From Pseudonocardia sulfidoxydans NBRC 16205 (GTDB taxonomy: Bacteria > Actinomycetota > Actinomycetes > Mycobacteriales > Pseudonocardiaceae), in contig NZ_BJVJ01000013.1 in assembly GCF_007989085.1 (NCBI RefSeq), positions 1-64,000 of the forward strand: DNA of 64,000 nt, read 5' to 3'. Of this stretch, positions 36,134 through 43,455 are shown in pieces. The stretch's first letter is position 1. Each line of letters begins with the position of its first letter. A model generated the notes under the pieces. The model saw nothing but the letters and a program-made list of their open reading frames with translations, was not told where the DNA came from and ran no database searches. The position numbers and the translations under genes are program-made.

Positions 36134-36707
36134 CGGTAGTGCTGTCGTGCACAGCGCCCGGTCCAGTCTCCGCCGCCCCGTCGTGATGTGGCCGCCGCGG
36201 TCGCGATGGTCGGCGCGGGGATGTCGAGCGTCGTGAGCGCGAGGGGCACGCTGATCGCGCCGGCTGCGTCGGGCACAGGGTGCAGGGCGCAGGCAGCGGG
36301 ACGGCTCTGCGCCGGCTTTGTCGCTGGGTACCCCCTGCTCGACGCCGGAGTGCTGATGCGCATGGTCGGGGCCCGGCGCGCGGGTTTTCGGAGGATCGCG
36401 CCGGTTCCGGGGGCCTGCGCGTCCTGCAGGGTGAGCCTCAACTACACAACCTGCGGGCTGATCGGAATGGCGCCGCGGTGGCTGTACCCGTTCGGTGTGC
36501 CCGGCACCTCTGCGACCGGTGCTGAGCCTCTGCCCGGGAAGCGGGGCCTTACATGGGGTGCCGGGCCCACGACGGGGTGCGGGACGGCTTGCCGCGGCGC
36601 GCGTTGTGAGGTTGCCGCGCGGGTTCTGATGGCCTCACGTGCTCTGCAGCGTGGGCGTCGACTGTGGAAGGTGCGCGCCGATCGCAGTTGCCGGGCGGGC
36701 GCCGGGG
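36134..36707. other. 574-bp region without a supported gene
   Basis: Frames on both strands are open but give Cys/Arg/Gly-biased translations without motifs, and none has a good ribosome site. It follows a strong terminator and precedes a minus-strand gene end, so it may be a relic or simply spacer. No repeats or strong hairpins seen. Confidence 0.45.
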
Positions 36708-37406
36708 TCAGCGGCGACGGGTGCCGCGGCGGGGCGGGGTGCGGCGGGTGGGGGTCTTCTTCGTGGGGCGGGTGTCCCGCTTCGCCGGTTCAGCCTTCGG
36801 TGCGGGGGTGCGGGTGGTGTTGGCGGTGCGTCCGCGGACGATCCCGATGAACTCCTCCATCAGTTCGGTGTTCTCCGCGTCCGGCCAGGTGAGGACGACG
36901 TCGGACCCGGGGGCGTCGACAAGTGGCCGGTAGGTGAGGTCCCGGCGGTGGTGCAGGCGGGCCAGCGACTGCGGGACGACCAGCAGCCCGACCCCGGCGG
37001 CGACCAGCTCGACGGCCTCGGCGGTGGTGGCGGGCTCGTAGGCGCCGGCCCGGCCGGGCCGGCCGTCGGGCCAGCCGAGGGTGTCGTCGTGCGGCCGGAG
37101 GACGATCTCGTCGGCGAGCTCCACGATCGTGGTCTCGTCGGCGGCGGTGAGCAGGTGGTCCTTGGGGACGACGACCACGGTGGTCTCGGTGTAGAGCGGG
37201 ATGGCGTGGAGCCCGGTCCGGTCGATCGGCAGCCGGACGAGGCCGGCGTCGAGCGAACCGGCCCGGATCTGCTCGACGGCCTCGTCGGTGGTTGCCGGGA
37301 CGAGCTCGAGGGAGACCCGGGGTCGGCGGTCGGCCCACATCCGGGCCCACTTTCCCGGCGTGACGCCGGGGACGTAGCCGAGCCGGAAGGAGTCGGGGGC
37401 GCTCAC
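36708..37406 (-). CDS. LysR-type substrate-binding domain protein without HTH
   Basis: 232 residues. Starts directly with F-R-L-G-Y-V-P-G-V-T-P and follows the LysR effector-binding fold (L-V-P-A-T-T-D-E-A-V-E-Q-I-R-A-G-S-L-D-A-G-L-V, G-V-G-L-L-V-V-P-Q-S). The winged-helix DNA-binding domain is absent. The C-terminal 40 residues are Lys/Arg/Pro/Thr-rich and could bind nucleic acid. Divergent from the DUF5997 gene by 43 bases, a pairing recurrent in actinobacteria; together they may form a split regulator. Confidence 0.85.
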   Translation of the reverse strand: MSAPDSFRLGYVPGVTPGKWARMWADRRPRVSLELVPATTDEAVEQIRAGSLDAGLVRLPIDRTGLHAIPLYTETTVVVVPKDHLLTAADETTIVELADEIVLRPHDDTLGWPDGRPGRAGAYEPATTAEAVELVAAGVGLLVVPQSLARLHHRRDLTYRPLVDAPGSDVVLTWPDAENTELMEEFIGIVRGRTANTTRTPAPKAEPAKRDTRPTKKTPTRRTPPRRGTRRR

Positions 37407-37449
37407 CGGCCCAGGTTATCCGCCGTCACGGCCCCGATATCCTGGGCGT

Positions 37450-37842
37450 ATGGCGCGTCAGAGGTCGGTCCAGACGATGAAGCCCGCGACGGCGGCGAAG
37501 AAGCTCGGCGTGCACCTCGACTCGACGCCCGCGGAGTTCCGTGAGGGCGTGGTCTCCCGCGACGAGCTCGACGCCCTGCAGGCCGATCCGCCCGAGTGGC
37601 TGCGTGAGCTGCGGGCCAACGGCCCGCACCCGCGCCCGGTGGTCGCGGACAGGTTGGGGGTGTCGATCTCCGGGCTGGCCCGCGCCGAGATCACCGAGCC
37701 GCTGACCACGGCCCAGATCGCGGCGATCAAGGAGGAGCAGCCGGAGTGGCTGCGCCGGGAGCGCACCATACGGGCCGAGGCCCAGCGCGAGGAGGCCCGC
37801 GTGAAGGCGCTGCGGGTGGAGAAGCCGCGGGCCGGACGCTGA
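37450..37842 (+). CDS. DUF5997 family protein
   Basis: 130 residues. M-K-P-A-T-A-A-K-K-L-G-V-H-L, the twin P-E-W-L-R motifs (P-P-E-W-L-R-E-L and Q-P-E-W-L-R-R-E), R-L-G-V-S-I-S-G-L-A-R and a charged C-terminal helix match the family. The central segment D-R-L-G-V-S-I-S-G-L-A-R-A resembles a helix-turn-helix, so DNA binding is possible. Its neighbour supplies a LysR-type sensor domain that lacks its own DNA-binding part, which fits a two-protein regulator (inference). Confidence 0.82.
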   Translation: MARQRSVQTMKPATAAKKLGVHLDSTPAEFREGVVSRDELDALQADPPEWLRELRANGPHPRPVVADRLGVSISGLARAEITEPLTTAQIAAIKEEQPEWLRRERTIRAEAQREEARVKALRVEKPRAGR

Positions 37843-38152
37843 GCTCGACGGTCCCGGCCCGCGGCGCGGGTGGGCGAGTCGGGCTGTCTGCCCGGACCGC
37901 GACGGCGGTGGGGCCCGTCAGCGGCGGTGGACCCGCCGCGATGACCAGCGGCGGAGCGGACTCGGTCGGCTTCGTGCACGTGTACTGCGCTGCCGACGAC
38001 GACGACATTTCTGTTTGACCCTCATACTCGCGGCGGCGTAAACGCTATTCTGAGGATGTGGGTCAATTCGGGTCGAGTATCGCTGGTCGCACGTCATACA
38101 TTCCGGGACGTTCCCCGATCCGCCCCCACCGCTCGGTGCCGACGGCCCGCCG
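37843..38152. other. 310-bp intergenic region before the MFS exporter
   Basis: Contains TTGACC at 38015 and AT-richer sequence around 38035-38065 that probably holds the exporter promoter. A 25-codon frame at about 37941-38018 ends in D-D-D-D-I-S-V, without a ribosome site; not called. No iron box is recognisable. Confidence 0.45.
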
Positions 38153-39427
38153 ATGAGCCGGTCGGCCCGTCGTTCGGTGCTCGTCGACGTGGGGCCGCTG
38201 CGCGACAGCGTCGCCTTCCGGTACCTCTTCGTCGCCCGCGCGATCCTGCTGCTCGGCGTCGGGCTGGTCGCGGTGACGGTCCCGCTCGAGGTGTACGCCC
38301 TCACCGGCTCCACGCCGACGGTCGGCGTGGTTGCGGCCGCCGAGGGGTTCGCGTTCTTCGCCGGCTACCTCGCCGGCGGGGTGCTCGCCGACCGCGGGGA
38401 CCGCCGGCGGCTGATCGTCCAGACGTGGTTCGTGTGCGGGACGAGCTTCGCCGGGCTGGCCCTCAACGCGTTGTTCCTCCACTCGGTGTGGGCCGTCGCC
38501 GTGTTCGTGGTGCTGAACGGTGTGTCCGGGTCGATCTGCATCACCGCGCTGCTCGCGGTCCTGCCCGAACTCGTCGACAGGTCCCAGCTCCACGCGGTCG
38601 GCGCCCTCAACACGCTCGCGATGCGCCTCGGAACGGTCCTCGCACCGGCGGCCGGTGGTGCCGTGATGGCGGTGGCGGGGCCGGAATGGAACTACGGTGC
38701 GGGTGCCGTGGCCGCGCTGTCGACGTGGGTCGGGTTGTTGGCCGCGCGGGACCGGATGCGGCCGGAACCCGCTGCCGCGCAAGCGGTCTCGCCTGTTGAG
38801 GGGCCGATCCGCTCGCTGGTGAACGGCTACCGTTTCATCGTCGGCGAGCCGGTGGTGCGGGGGGTGATGGTCGCCGGGGTCGTCGGCATGTGCGGTGGGG
38901 GGTCGCTGGTTCTCGTCCCCGCGTTCGTCGACGCCGAGCTGGGGGGCGACCCGAGGGTCGTCGGCCTGATGTACTCCGCACTGTCGGCGGGACTGATCAT
39001 CGGTGCGGTCGGCAGCGGCAGGCTCGTGGGAGTGGCCCGGCCCGGTCGGCTGCTGCTCGTCATGATGGTGGTGAGCTTCCTCTGCTACGCCGCGGTCGGG
39101 TTCGCCTCGGTGGTTCCGGTGGTCCTGTTGATCGTGGTCGCCGCGGGGATCAGCGTGTCGGTCGAGGAGGTCCTGCGCTACGCGCTGCTCCAGATCCGGA
39201 CGCCGGCCGCGATGCTGGGCCGGGTCAACAGCGTCTTCGGGGCGCAGAACATGTCGGGCGCGGCGGTGGGGGCCCTCGTGGCCGGTGTCTTCGGTGCCGC
39301 CCTCGGGCCCGCCCGTGCATTCTGGATGTACAACGTCGCGATGGCCGTCGTCAGCGCGGGTGTTCTCGTCGCACTTCCCGGCCTGCGCCGCGCCCGGATC
39401 GGCGACCCGCCCACGACCGGCAATTAG
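38153..39427 (+). CDS. MFS exporter, EntS-like
   Basis: 424 residues, twelve membrane helices. E-G-F-A-F-F-A-G-Y-L-A-G-G-V-L-A-D-R-G-D-R-R-type loop 2-3 motif, and L-G-R-V-N-S-V-F-G-A-Q-N-M in the second half, as in MFS_3/EntS siderophore exporters. It lies just before a TetR regulator and a siderophore-binding lipoprotein, which favours a siderophore or drug export role (inference). Confidence 0.85.
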   Translation: MSRSARRSVLVDVGPLRDSVAFRYLFVARAILLLGVGLVAVTVPLEVYALTGSTPTVGVVAAAEGFAFFAGYLAGGVLADRGDRRRLIVQTWFVCGTSFAGLALNALFLHSVWAVAVFVVLNGVSGSICITALLAVLPELVDRSQLHAVGALNTLAMRLGTVLAPAAGGAVMAVAGPEWNYGAGAVAALSTWVGLLAARDRMRPEPAAAQAVSPVEGPIRSLVNGYRFIVGEPVVRGVMVAGVVGMCGGGSLVLVPAFVDAELGGDPRVVGLMYSALSAGLIIGAVGSGRLVGVARPGRLLLVMMVVSFLCYAAVGFASVVPVVLLIVVAAGISVSVEEVLRYALLQIRTPAAMLGRVNSVFGAQNMSGAAVGALVAGVFGAALGPARAFWMYNVAMAVVSAGVLVALPGLRRARIGDPPTTGN

Positions 39428-39430
39428 CGC

Positions 39431-39462
39431 GAATTCCGCCGGCAAATGGGCGGGAATTCCGC
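39431..39462. promoter_or_regulatory. Paired GAATTCCGC sites upstream of the tetR gene
   Basis: GAATTCCGC occurs at 39431-39439 and 39454-39462, and the first half also pairs imperfectly with GGCGGGAATTC. It sits between the exporter stop and the regulator start, so it could be an autoregulatory operator or a terminator. Confidence 0.35.
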
Positions 39463-39488
39463 ACCGGGCGCTGCGGCACCGTCGACCC

Positions 39489-40067
39489 GTGCTGAATCTC
39501 GACCAGATCCTGGAGACGGCGATCGCCCAGGGGCTCGACCGCTTCAGCATGGTCGCCGTCGCCCGGGAGCTCGGCGTGACCGACATGGCGCTCTACCGCT
39601 ACGTCGGGTCCCGGGAGGAGCTGTACTCGCGGGCCGCGGCGCGCGCCCACGCCACGTACCCGCTGCCGGCGGAGCAGACGGGATGGCGCCCGCACCTGCT
39701 GGAGGTCGCCGAGCAGATGTGGCAGCTCGCCCGCCGCCATCCCGGGATCGAGCGCTACCTGCTGGACGGTCCCTACCATCCCGAGACCCTGCAGCTGTTC
39801 TCCGAGAGCATCGCCCGTTTCCGGGCGATGGCCCCGGAGTTCACCGACGACCAGGCCTACGTCCTGCTCAGCCGCGTCGTCTCGGTCACCCTCGCCGCGG
39901 CGGACAACGCCCTGAGCAGGCGCTGGCAGGCCGATCCCGACGAGCCGAGCGAGCTCTTCCGGTGGACGGTGCGTGCCCTCGTCGACGGTATGGTCGCCGG
40001 CCTCGCCGATCTCCCGGGCGACGGATCGGCCCGCGCGCTCGGCCCGGAGAGCGCCGTCAGCCCGTAG
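39489..40067 (+). CDS. TetR/AcrR family transcriptional regulator
   Basis: 192 residues from GTG. The HTH is formed by F-S-M-V-A-V-A-R-E-L-G-V-T-D-M-A-L-Y-R-Y-V-G-S-R-E-E-L; the C-terminal part is helical with the TetR_C-like L-V-D-G-M-V-A-G-L near the end. It is placed between the exporter and the convergent siderophore-binding protein gene, with which it overlaps by 11 bases at the 3' ends. Likely represses the exporter. Confidence 0.88.
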   Translation: MLNLDQILETAIAQGLDRFSMVAVARELGVTDMALYRYVGSREELYSRAAARAHATYPLPAEQTGWRPHLLEVAEQMWQLARRHPGIERYLLDGPYHPETLQLFSESIARFRAMAPEFTDDQAYVLLSRVVSVTLAAADNALSRRWQADPDEPSELFRWTVRALVDGMVAGLADLPGDGSARALGPESAVSP

Positions 40068-41013
40068 CGGTACGCAGGAACGGCAGCATCGCGTCGATGC
40101 CGTACGGGATCGACAGCACCGACGGTGACGACAGCGCCAGGTCGGGCAGGAAGTACGCGTGCCCGTTCTTCACCGCGTTCAGGTTCGCGAGGCCGACGTT
40201 GCCCGCCAGGACCTCGTCGCGGCTCGAACCGAACCCGTAGACGAGCAGCACGTCGGAGTCGATACGGGGGAGCAGCTCGGCGGAGAGGGCGTGCTGGGTG
40301 TCGGAGGCGGGCAGCGCCTCGACGTACGGGGTGTCGACGAAGCCCAGTTCGTGCATCGTCGTGACCACGGTGGCCTCTTTGCCGCCGACGTAGGTCTCGC
40401 CCGAGACGACGTCGAGATAGGTCACGGTCTTCCCGGCGAACGACGGGTTGTCCGTGGCGGTACGCCGCAGGTAGGCCTCGGTGGCGGTCACGAGTGTGTC
40501 GCCCTCGGCCGGCTTGCCCAGGGCCTGCGCGATCAGCCGGGTCGAGTCCTGCCACCGGGGTGAGTAGGGCTGGGCGCCGGTCGGCAGCGCGACGGTCGGG
40601 GCGATCTTGGAGAGCGTGTCGAACTCCTCGCGGTCACCGCCGGAGGCGACGTTGATGATCAGGTCGGGACGCGCGGCGGCGATCGCCTCGTACGACAGTT
40701 CGCGTCCGCCCGTCACCGCGGGGGTCGCCGTCCCGAGCTTCTGCTCGGCCCAGGCGCCGACGCCGCGTTCGAACCCGTAGCGGCTGTGGATCGCAACCGG
40801 GACAACGCCCAGCGCGAGCACCGCGTCGGCGTCCGACGGGCCGAGCGTGACGACGCGGACCGGCTCCTTCGGGATCGTGGTCGAGCCGAGCGAGTGCGTG
40901 ACGGTCACCGGGAAGGACGTCGTCTCGGCGGGCTGCTGCTCCGCCGCCGGGGGTGTGGCGCTGCACCCGGCCAGCACCAGGACGAGGGCGGCGGCGCCCA
41001 GGAGTCGCTTCAT
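40057..41013 (-). CDS. Iron-siderophore ABC transporter substrate-binding lipoprotein
   Basis: 318 residues. Signal peptide with lipobox V-L-A-G-C (Cys about 17). FecB-like fold: V-R-V-V-T-L-G-P-S-D-A-D-A-V-L-A-L-G, A-R-P-D-L-I-I-N-V-A-S-G, V-L-L-V-Y-G-F-G. Second such lipoprotein in the window, only distantly similar to the one at 26816-27841. Upstream lies a perfect 8-5-8 inverted repeat; a poor half iron box (CTTAGGAT) also precedes the ATG. Confidence 0.9.
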   Translation of the reverse strand: MKRLLGAAALVLVLAGCSATPPAAEQQPAETTSFPVTVTHSLGSTTIPKEPVRVVTLGPSDADAVLALGVVPVAIHSRYGFERGVGAWAEQKLGTATPAVTGGRELSYEAIAAARPDLIINVASGGDREEFDTLSKIAPTVALPTGAQPYSPRWQDSTRLIAQALGKPAEGDTLVTATEAYLRRTATDNPSFAGKTVTYLDVVSGETYVGGKEATVVTTMHELGFVDTPYVEALPASDTQHALSAELLPRIDSDVLLVYGFGSSRDEVLAGNVGLANLNAVKNGHAYFLPDLALSSPSVLSIPYGIDAMLPFLRTATG

Positions 41014-41029
41014 GAGGGCATCCTAAGTC

Positions 41030-41050
41030 GTTGTTTGGACATCAAACAAC
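41030..41050 (-). promoter_or_regulatory. Perfect inverted repeat GTTGTTTG-N5-CAAACAAC
   Basis: 8-bp arms with spacer GACAT, 17-37 bases before the siderophore-binding protein start. AT-rich against its surroundings, typical of a MarR- or TetR-type operator. The adjacent TetR protein is a candidate binder. Confidence 0.65.
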
Positions 41051-41447
41051 AGGGGTTGCACAGGGCGACGACGCCGGGGCGGCACGGGCGTCGAGCAGGG
41101 CGTGGCCGCGCCGCGCACACGATCGGGCACACCCTCGGCGACGCGAGGACGTCGTCCCCGATCAGGTCCGTGGCGGACCCGGTCGCCGGCGCGCCGGCGA
41201 CGACCGTCGCGCCCTCGGGTGCCTGCACCGCAATGCGGAACTCGCAGCGTCAGCCTCTGGTGGAGGGAAAGATCGGCCCCGCGGGACGACGTGCAGGAGC
41301 AGCCGGAGGGCCTGTGCCCGTCCGAAGGTGGTGGAAAGGGGGGTTTACCCCCTCCTGTCCGGGGGTGCACTCGATCCACATCGCGGCAGGAAACCGGCAA
41401 AGTTCTCGTCAGCGAAGGAACACCGGAAACGACGAAGGAGCCCCAGA
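41051..41447. other. 397-bp region upstream of the DKY-repeat gene
   Basis: No supported coding frame. It must contain the promoter of the downstream small gene; GGGGGGTTTACCCCC at about 41338-41352 is a short hairpin-like sequence, and GACGAAGGAG gives the ribosome site. Confidence 0.45.
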
Positions 41448-41732
41448 ATGTTCAAGAGCACCTGCCCCTCCAAGTCCTACGACAACGACAAGTGGGACGG
41501 CGGCTACGGCGGCTACGGCGGCAAGAACGACAAGTGGGACAACGACAAGTGGGACGGCTACGGCGGCAAGGACAAGTGGAACGACTGCGACGACAAGTAC
41601 GGGAAGTACGACAAGTACGAGGACTGTGACAGCAAGTACGACAAGTACGACGACTGCGACGACAAGTACGGCAGCAAGTACGACTGCGACGACAAGTACG
41701 GCAAGTGCGACGACTGGTCCTACAGCAGCTGA
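41448..41732 (+). CDS. Asp/Lys/Tyr/Gly/Trp/Cys-repeat small protein of unknown function
   Basis: 94 residues starting M-F-K-S-T-C-P-S-K-S-Y-D, with AAGGAG seven bases before the ATG. The protein is almost wholly built of short charged-aromatic units: first D-K-W-D-G/G-Y-G-G repeats, then D-K-Y-G-K-Y-D-K-Y, D-C-D-D-K-Y and similar. Six cysteines, five of them in the repeat part, each next to Asp. No signal peptide or membrane segment. Codons are strictly AAG, TAC, GAC, consistent with a translated host gene rather than noise. Divergent from a siderophore-binding lipoprotein. Possible roles are metal chelation, an extracellular or spore-surface matrix component, or a precursor peptide; none is proven. 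Confidence 0.75.
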   Translation: MFKSTCPSKSYDNDKWDGGYGGYGGKNDKWDNDKWDGYGGKDKWNDCDDKYGKYDKYEDCDSKYDKYDDCDDKYGSKYDCDDKYGKCDDWSYSS

Positions 41733-41826
41733 TCCGACGACCACACGACATGCGCGTCCGGGCCCACCGCCCGGGCGCGCATCGCCGTGTCCGGCCCCGG
41801 CGCCCCGCACCGACCGCGGGGAGCGG

Positions 41827-42641
41827 TCAGCCCTCGACGGGGGACACCGACAGCACTTCGCCGCGCACCGTCGCCGTGAGCATTCCGCTCTGCCTGTGCT
41901 CGTTGGCGACGTAGACGCCGATCTGGTCCACGGGCCGCGTCGGGAAGCCGAACAGCACGTACGTCGAGGTCGGGTCGCTGACGCGCAGCCGCTCCGGGGC
42001 AGTGGCGAGCAGGGCCCGCACCGCGGCGTCATCGACACCTGCGAGGTCGACGAGGGGGCCGTCGAGCTTCCGGTTCCCCGTGAGGTCACTCGCGCCGGAC
42101 CGCGGCGGGTAGGCCACCCGGCGGGTGTGCCGGGCATCGTCGGGCTCGACGATCTCGATCCGCGCGTACGTCGGATAGACGGTCGCCCCGACGACGACGG
42201 TCCCACCGTGCTCCGACCGCAGCCACCCGAGCATCGCCTGCCAGCCCGTCGCGCCGAAGAGGTCCGTGTCCGCGGACGGCGGCGCACCGGCGGCGCCGGG
42301 CGACGTCGACACCGCCGGTCGCGAGCTCGCGATCCCGCACATCGTCGCGACGAGACCCACGCACAACACCACCGCCACGCCGACCAGGTAGGCCCGCGGA
42401 CCGGACCGGACCCGGTGCGCGGCGGGCGCGCGGCGGCGACCGGTGCCGGGTCCGGAGTCTGCAGGTCGGTGGTGAGCGCCGCGAGCTCGGCGAGCGTGGT
42501 CGCGGTCATCGCCGTGGAGATGCGTTCGCGGTGCTCGACGGTGTCGAGCTGCCCGTCGACGAGCGCGCTGTCGAGGATCGCGCAGGTCGCGGACCGGTCG
42601 GCGTCGCGCGCCCGGGTGGCCCGCCGCGACACCCCGCTCAC
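41827..42641 (-). pseudogene. DUF1707 / membrane-anchored protein broken by a 5-bp repeat expansion
   Basis: The start GTG at 42641 overlaps the DUF998 stop (GTGA). The first frame encodes a DUF1707 domain (R-A-T-R-A-R-D-A-D-R-S-A-T-C-A-I-L-D, L-D-T-V-E-H-R-E-R). Near residue 80 the reading runs into three tandem GGACC units (GGTCC on the coding strand) and leaves frame. The remaining frame encodes a membrane helix (A-V-V-L-C-V-G-L-V-A-T-M-C-G) and an extracellular 150-residue domain to the stop at 41827. Removing one 5-base unit restores one continuous frame of about 270 residues. It could be a sequencing or assembly error, a recent mutation, or a phase-variable switch. Confidence 0.8.
42398..42412 (-). 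repeat. GGACC x3 short tandem repeat
   Basis: Three exact copies of a 5-base unit inside the DUF1707 gene; two copies would keep the gene in frame. Confidence 0.9.
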
Positions 42642-43237
42642 GACACGTCCCGGGTGCGGTCGGGCAGGTCGGCGATGCCCACCGCCGCGACCGCGAGCAT
42701 CCACAGCGAGCACCCGACGAGATAGACGCGTTGCGCGACGCCGAACGCCCCGTGCAGGTCGGCCGCGAGCACCGCGACGACCGCGACGACGAGCCCCGCC
42801 GCTGCGGGCGGCGCCCACCGCCATCGCGGCGACAGCGCCCGCACCGCGAGGACCGCCGCCAGCGGCAGCGTGAAGAATGCGATGTTGCCGAGGACGTTGT
42901 GCACCTGCCCGGTGGTCGTCACCACCCCGGCCGGGTCGATCGGGAAGAACGCCTGCGCCACCTTCGCCGCCCCGAAGATCGCGAGCACGACCGCGGCGGG
43001 CCGCGTCTGCGTCCGCACCGCCCAGGCGAGCGCGAGTGCACCGAGGCCGACGATCCCCGTCGCCACCGCTGCCGCCCACCCGTACGCGCCCAACGCGTAC
43101 TCGCTGGTCGGGCGCGTCAGCGGATCCACCTCCGGGCGCGCGATGTGGAACACCGCGAGGACAACGAGATCGACGATCGCGGCGACGATCGTGACCACCA
43201 GGAAGGGCATCGTCGCAGCCCGGCGCGAAGGAGACAT
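42638..43237 (-). CDS. DUF998 family membrane protein
   Basis: 199 residues from ATG with GAAGGAG just upstream. Six membrane helices, with R-P-T-S-E-Y-A-L-G-A-Y-G-W in the first loop and F-F-P-I-D-P-A-G, H-N-V-L-G-N-I-A-F-F later, typical of DUF998. Translationally coupled to the DUF1707 gene. Function unknown. Confidence 0.85.
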   Translation of the reverse strand: MSPSRRAATMPFLVVTIVAAIVDLVVLAVFHIARPEVDPLTRPTSEYALGAYGWAAAVATGIVGLGALALAWAVRTQTRPAAVVLAIFGAAKVAQAFFPIDPAGVVTTTGQVHNVLGNIAFFTLPLAAVLAVRALSPRWRWAPPAAAGLVVAVVAVLAADLHGAFGVAQRVYLVGCSLWMLAVAAVGIADLPDRTRDVS

Positions 43238-43455
43238 ATCCGCCTTTCGAGGCTGAGGATTATGCGCTGCCCCCTCGCACGACGGCACTGCGGTGCCGGG
43301 CTCAGCCCTCGCCGCGCTCCAGGTCGGTACCTGGGGCGACCGGGCGCCCGAGCAGTGATGTGCTGTGGGCCTCGCGGTTCCGAACGTCTCCTTCGAATCT
43401 TCGCGATACGTCGTAACACGGGCGCAGTTCGGGGCGACGGTCCTGTTGATCGAGT

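Noticed and set aside
36001-36707. tRNA-Val(CAC) as an integration site of a genomic island
   Set aside because: No integrase, no 3' tRNA direct repeat downstream, and a clean terminator follows the tRNA.
36188-36850. 220-codon plus-strand gene after the tRNA-Val terminator
   Set aside because: Composition is Cys/Arg/Gly noise, it overlaps the end of the LysR-type gene, and no ribosome site was seen.
37941-38018. 25-codon microprotein ending in D-D-D-D-I-S-V
   Set aside because: No ribosome site and no way to tell it from chance without homologues.
41010-41228. 72-codon minus-strand gene overlapping the siderophore lipoprotein start
   Set aside because: It covers the perfect operator repeat and overlaps the lipoprotein ATG; Cys/Pro/Arg-rich without motif.
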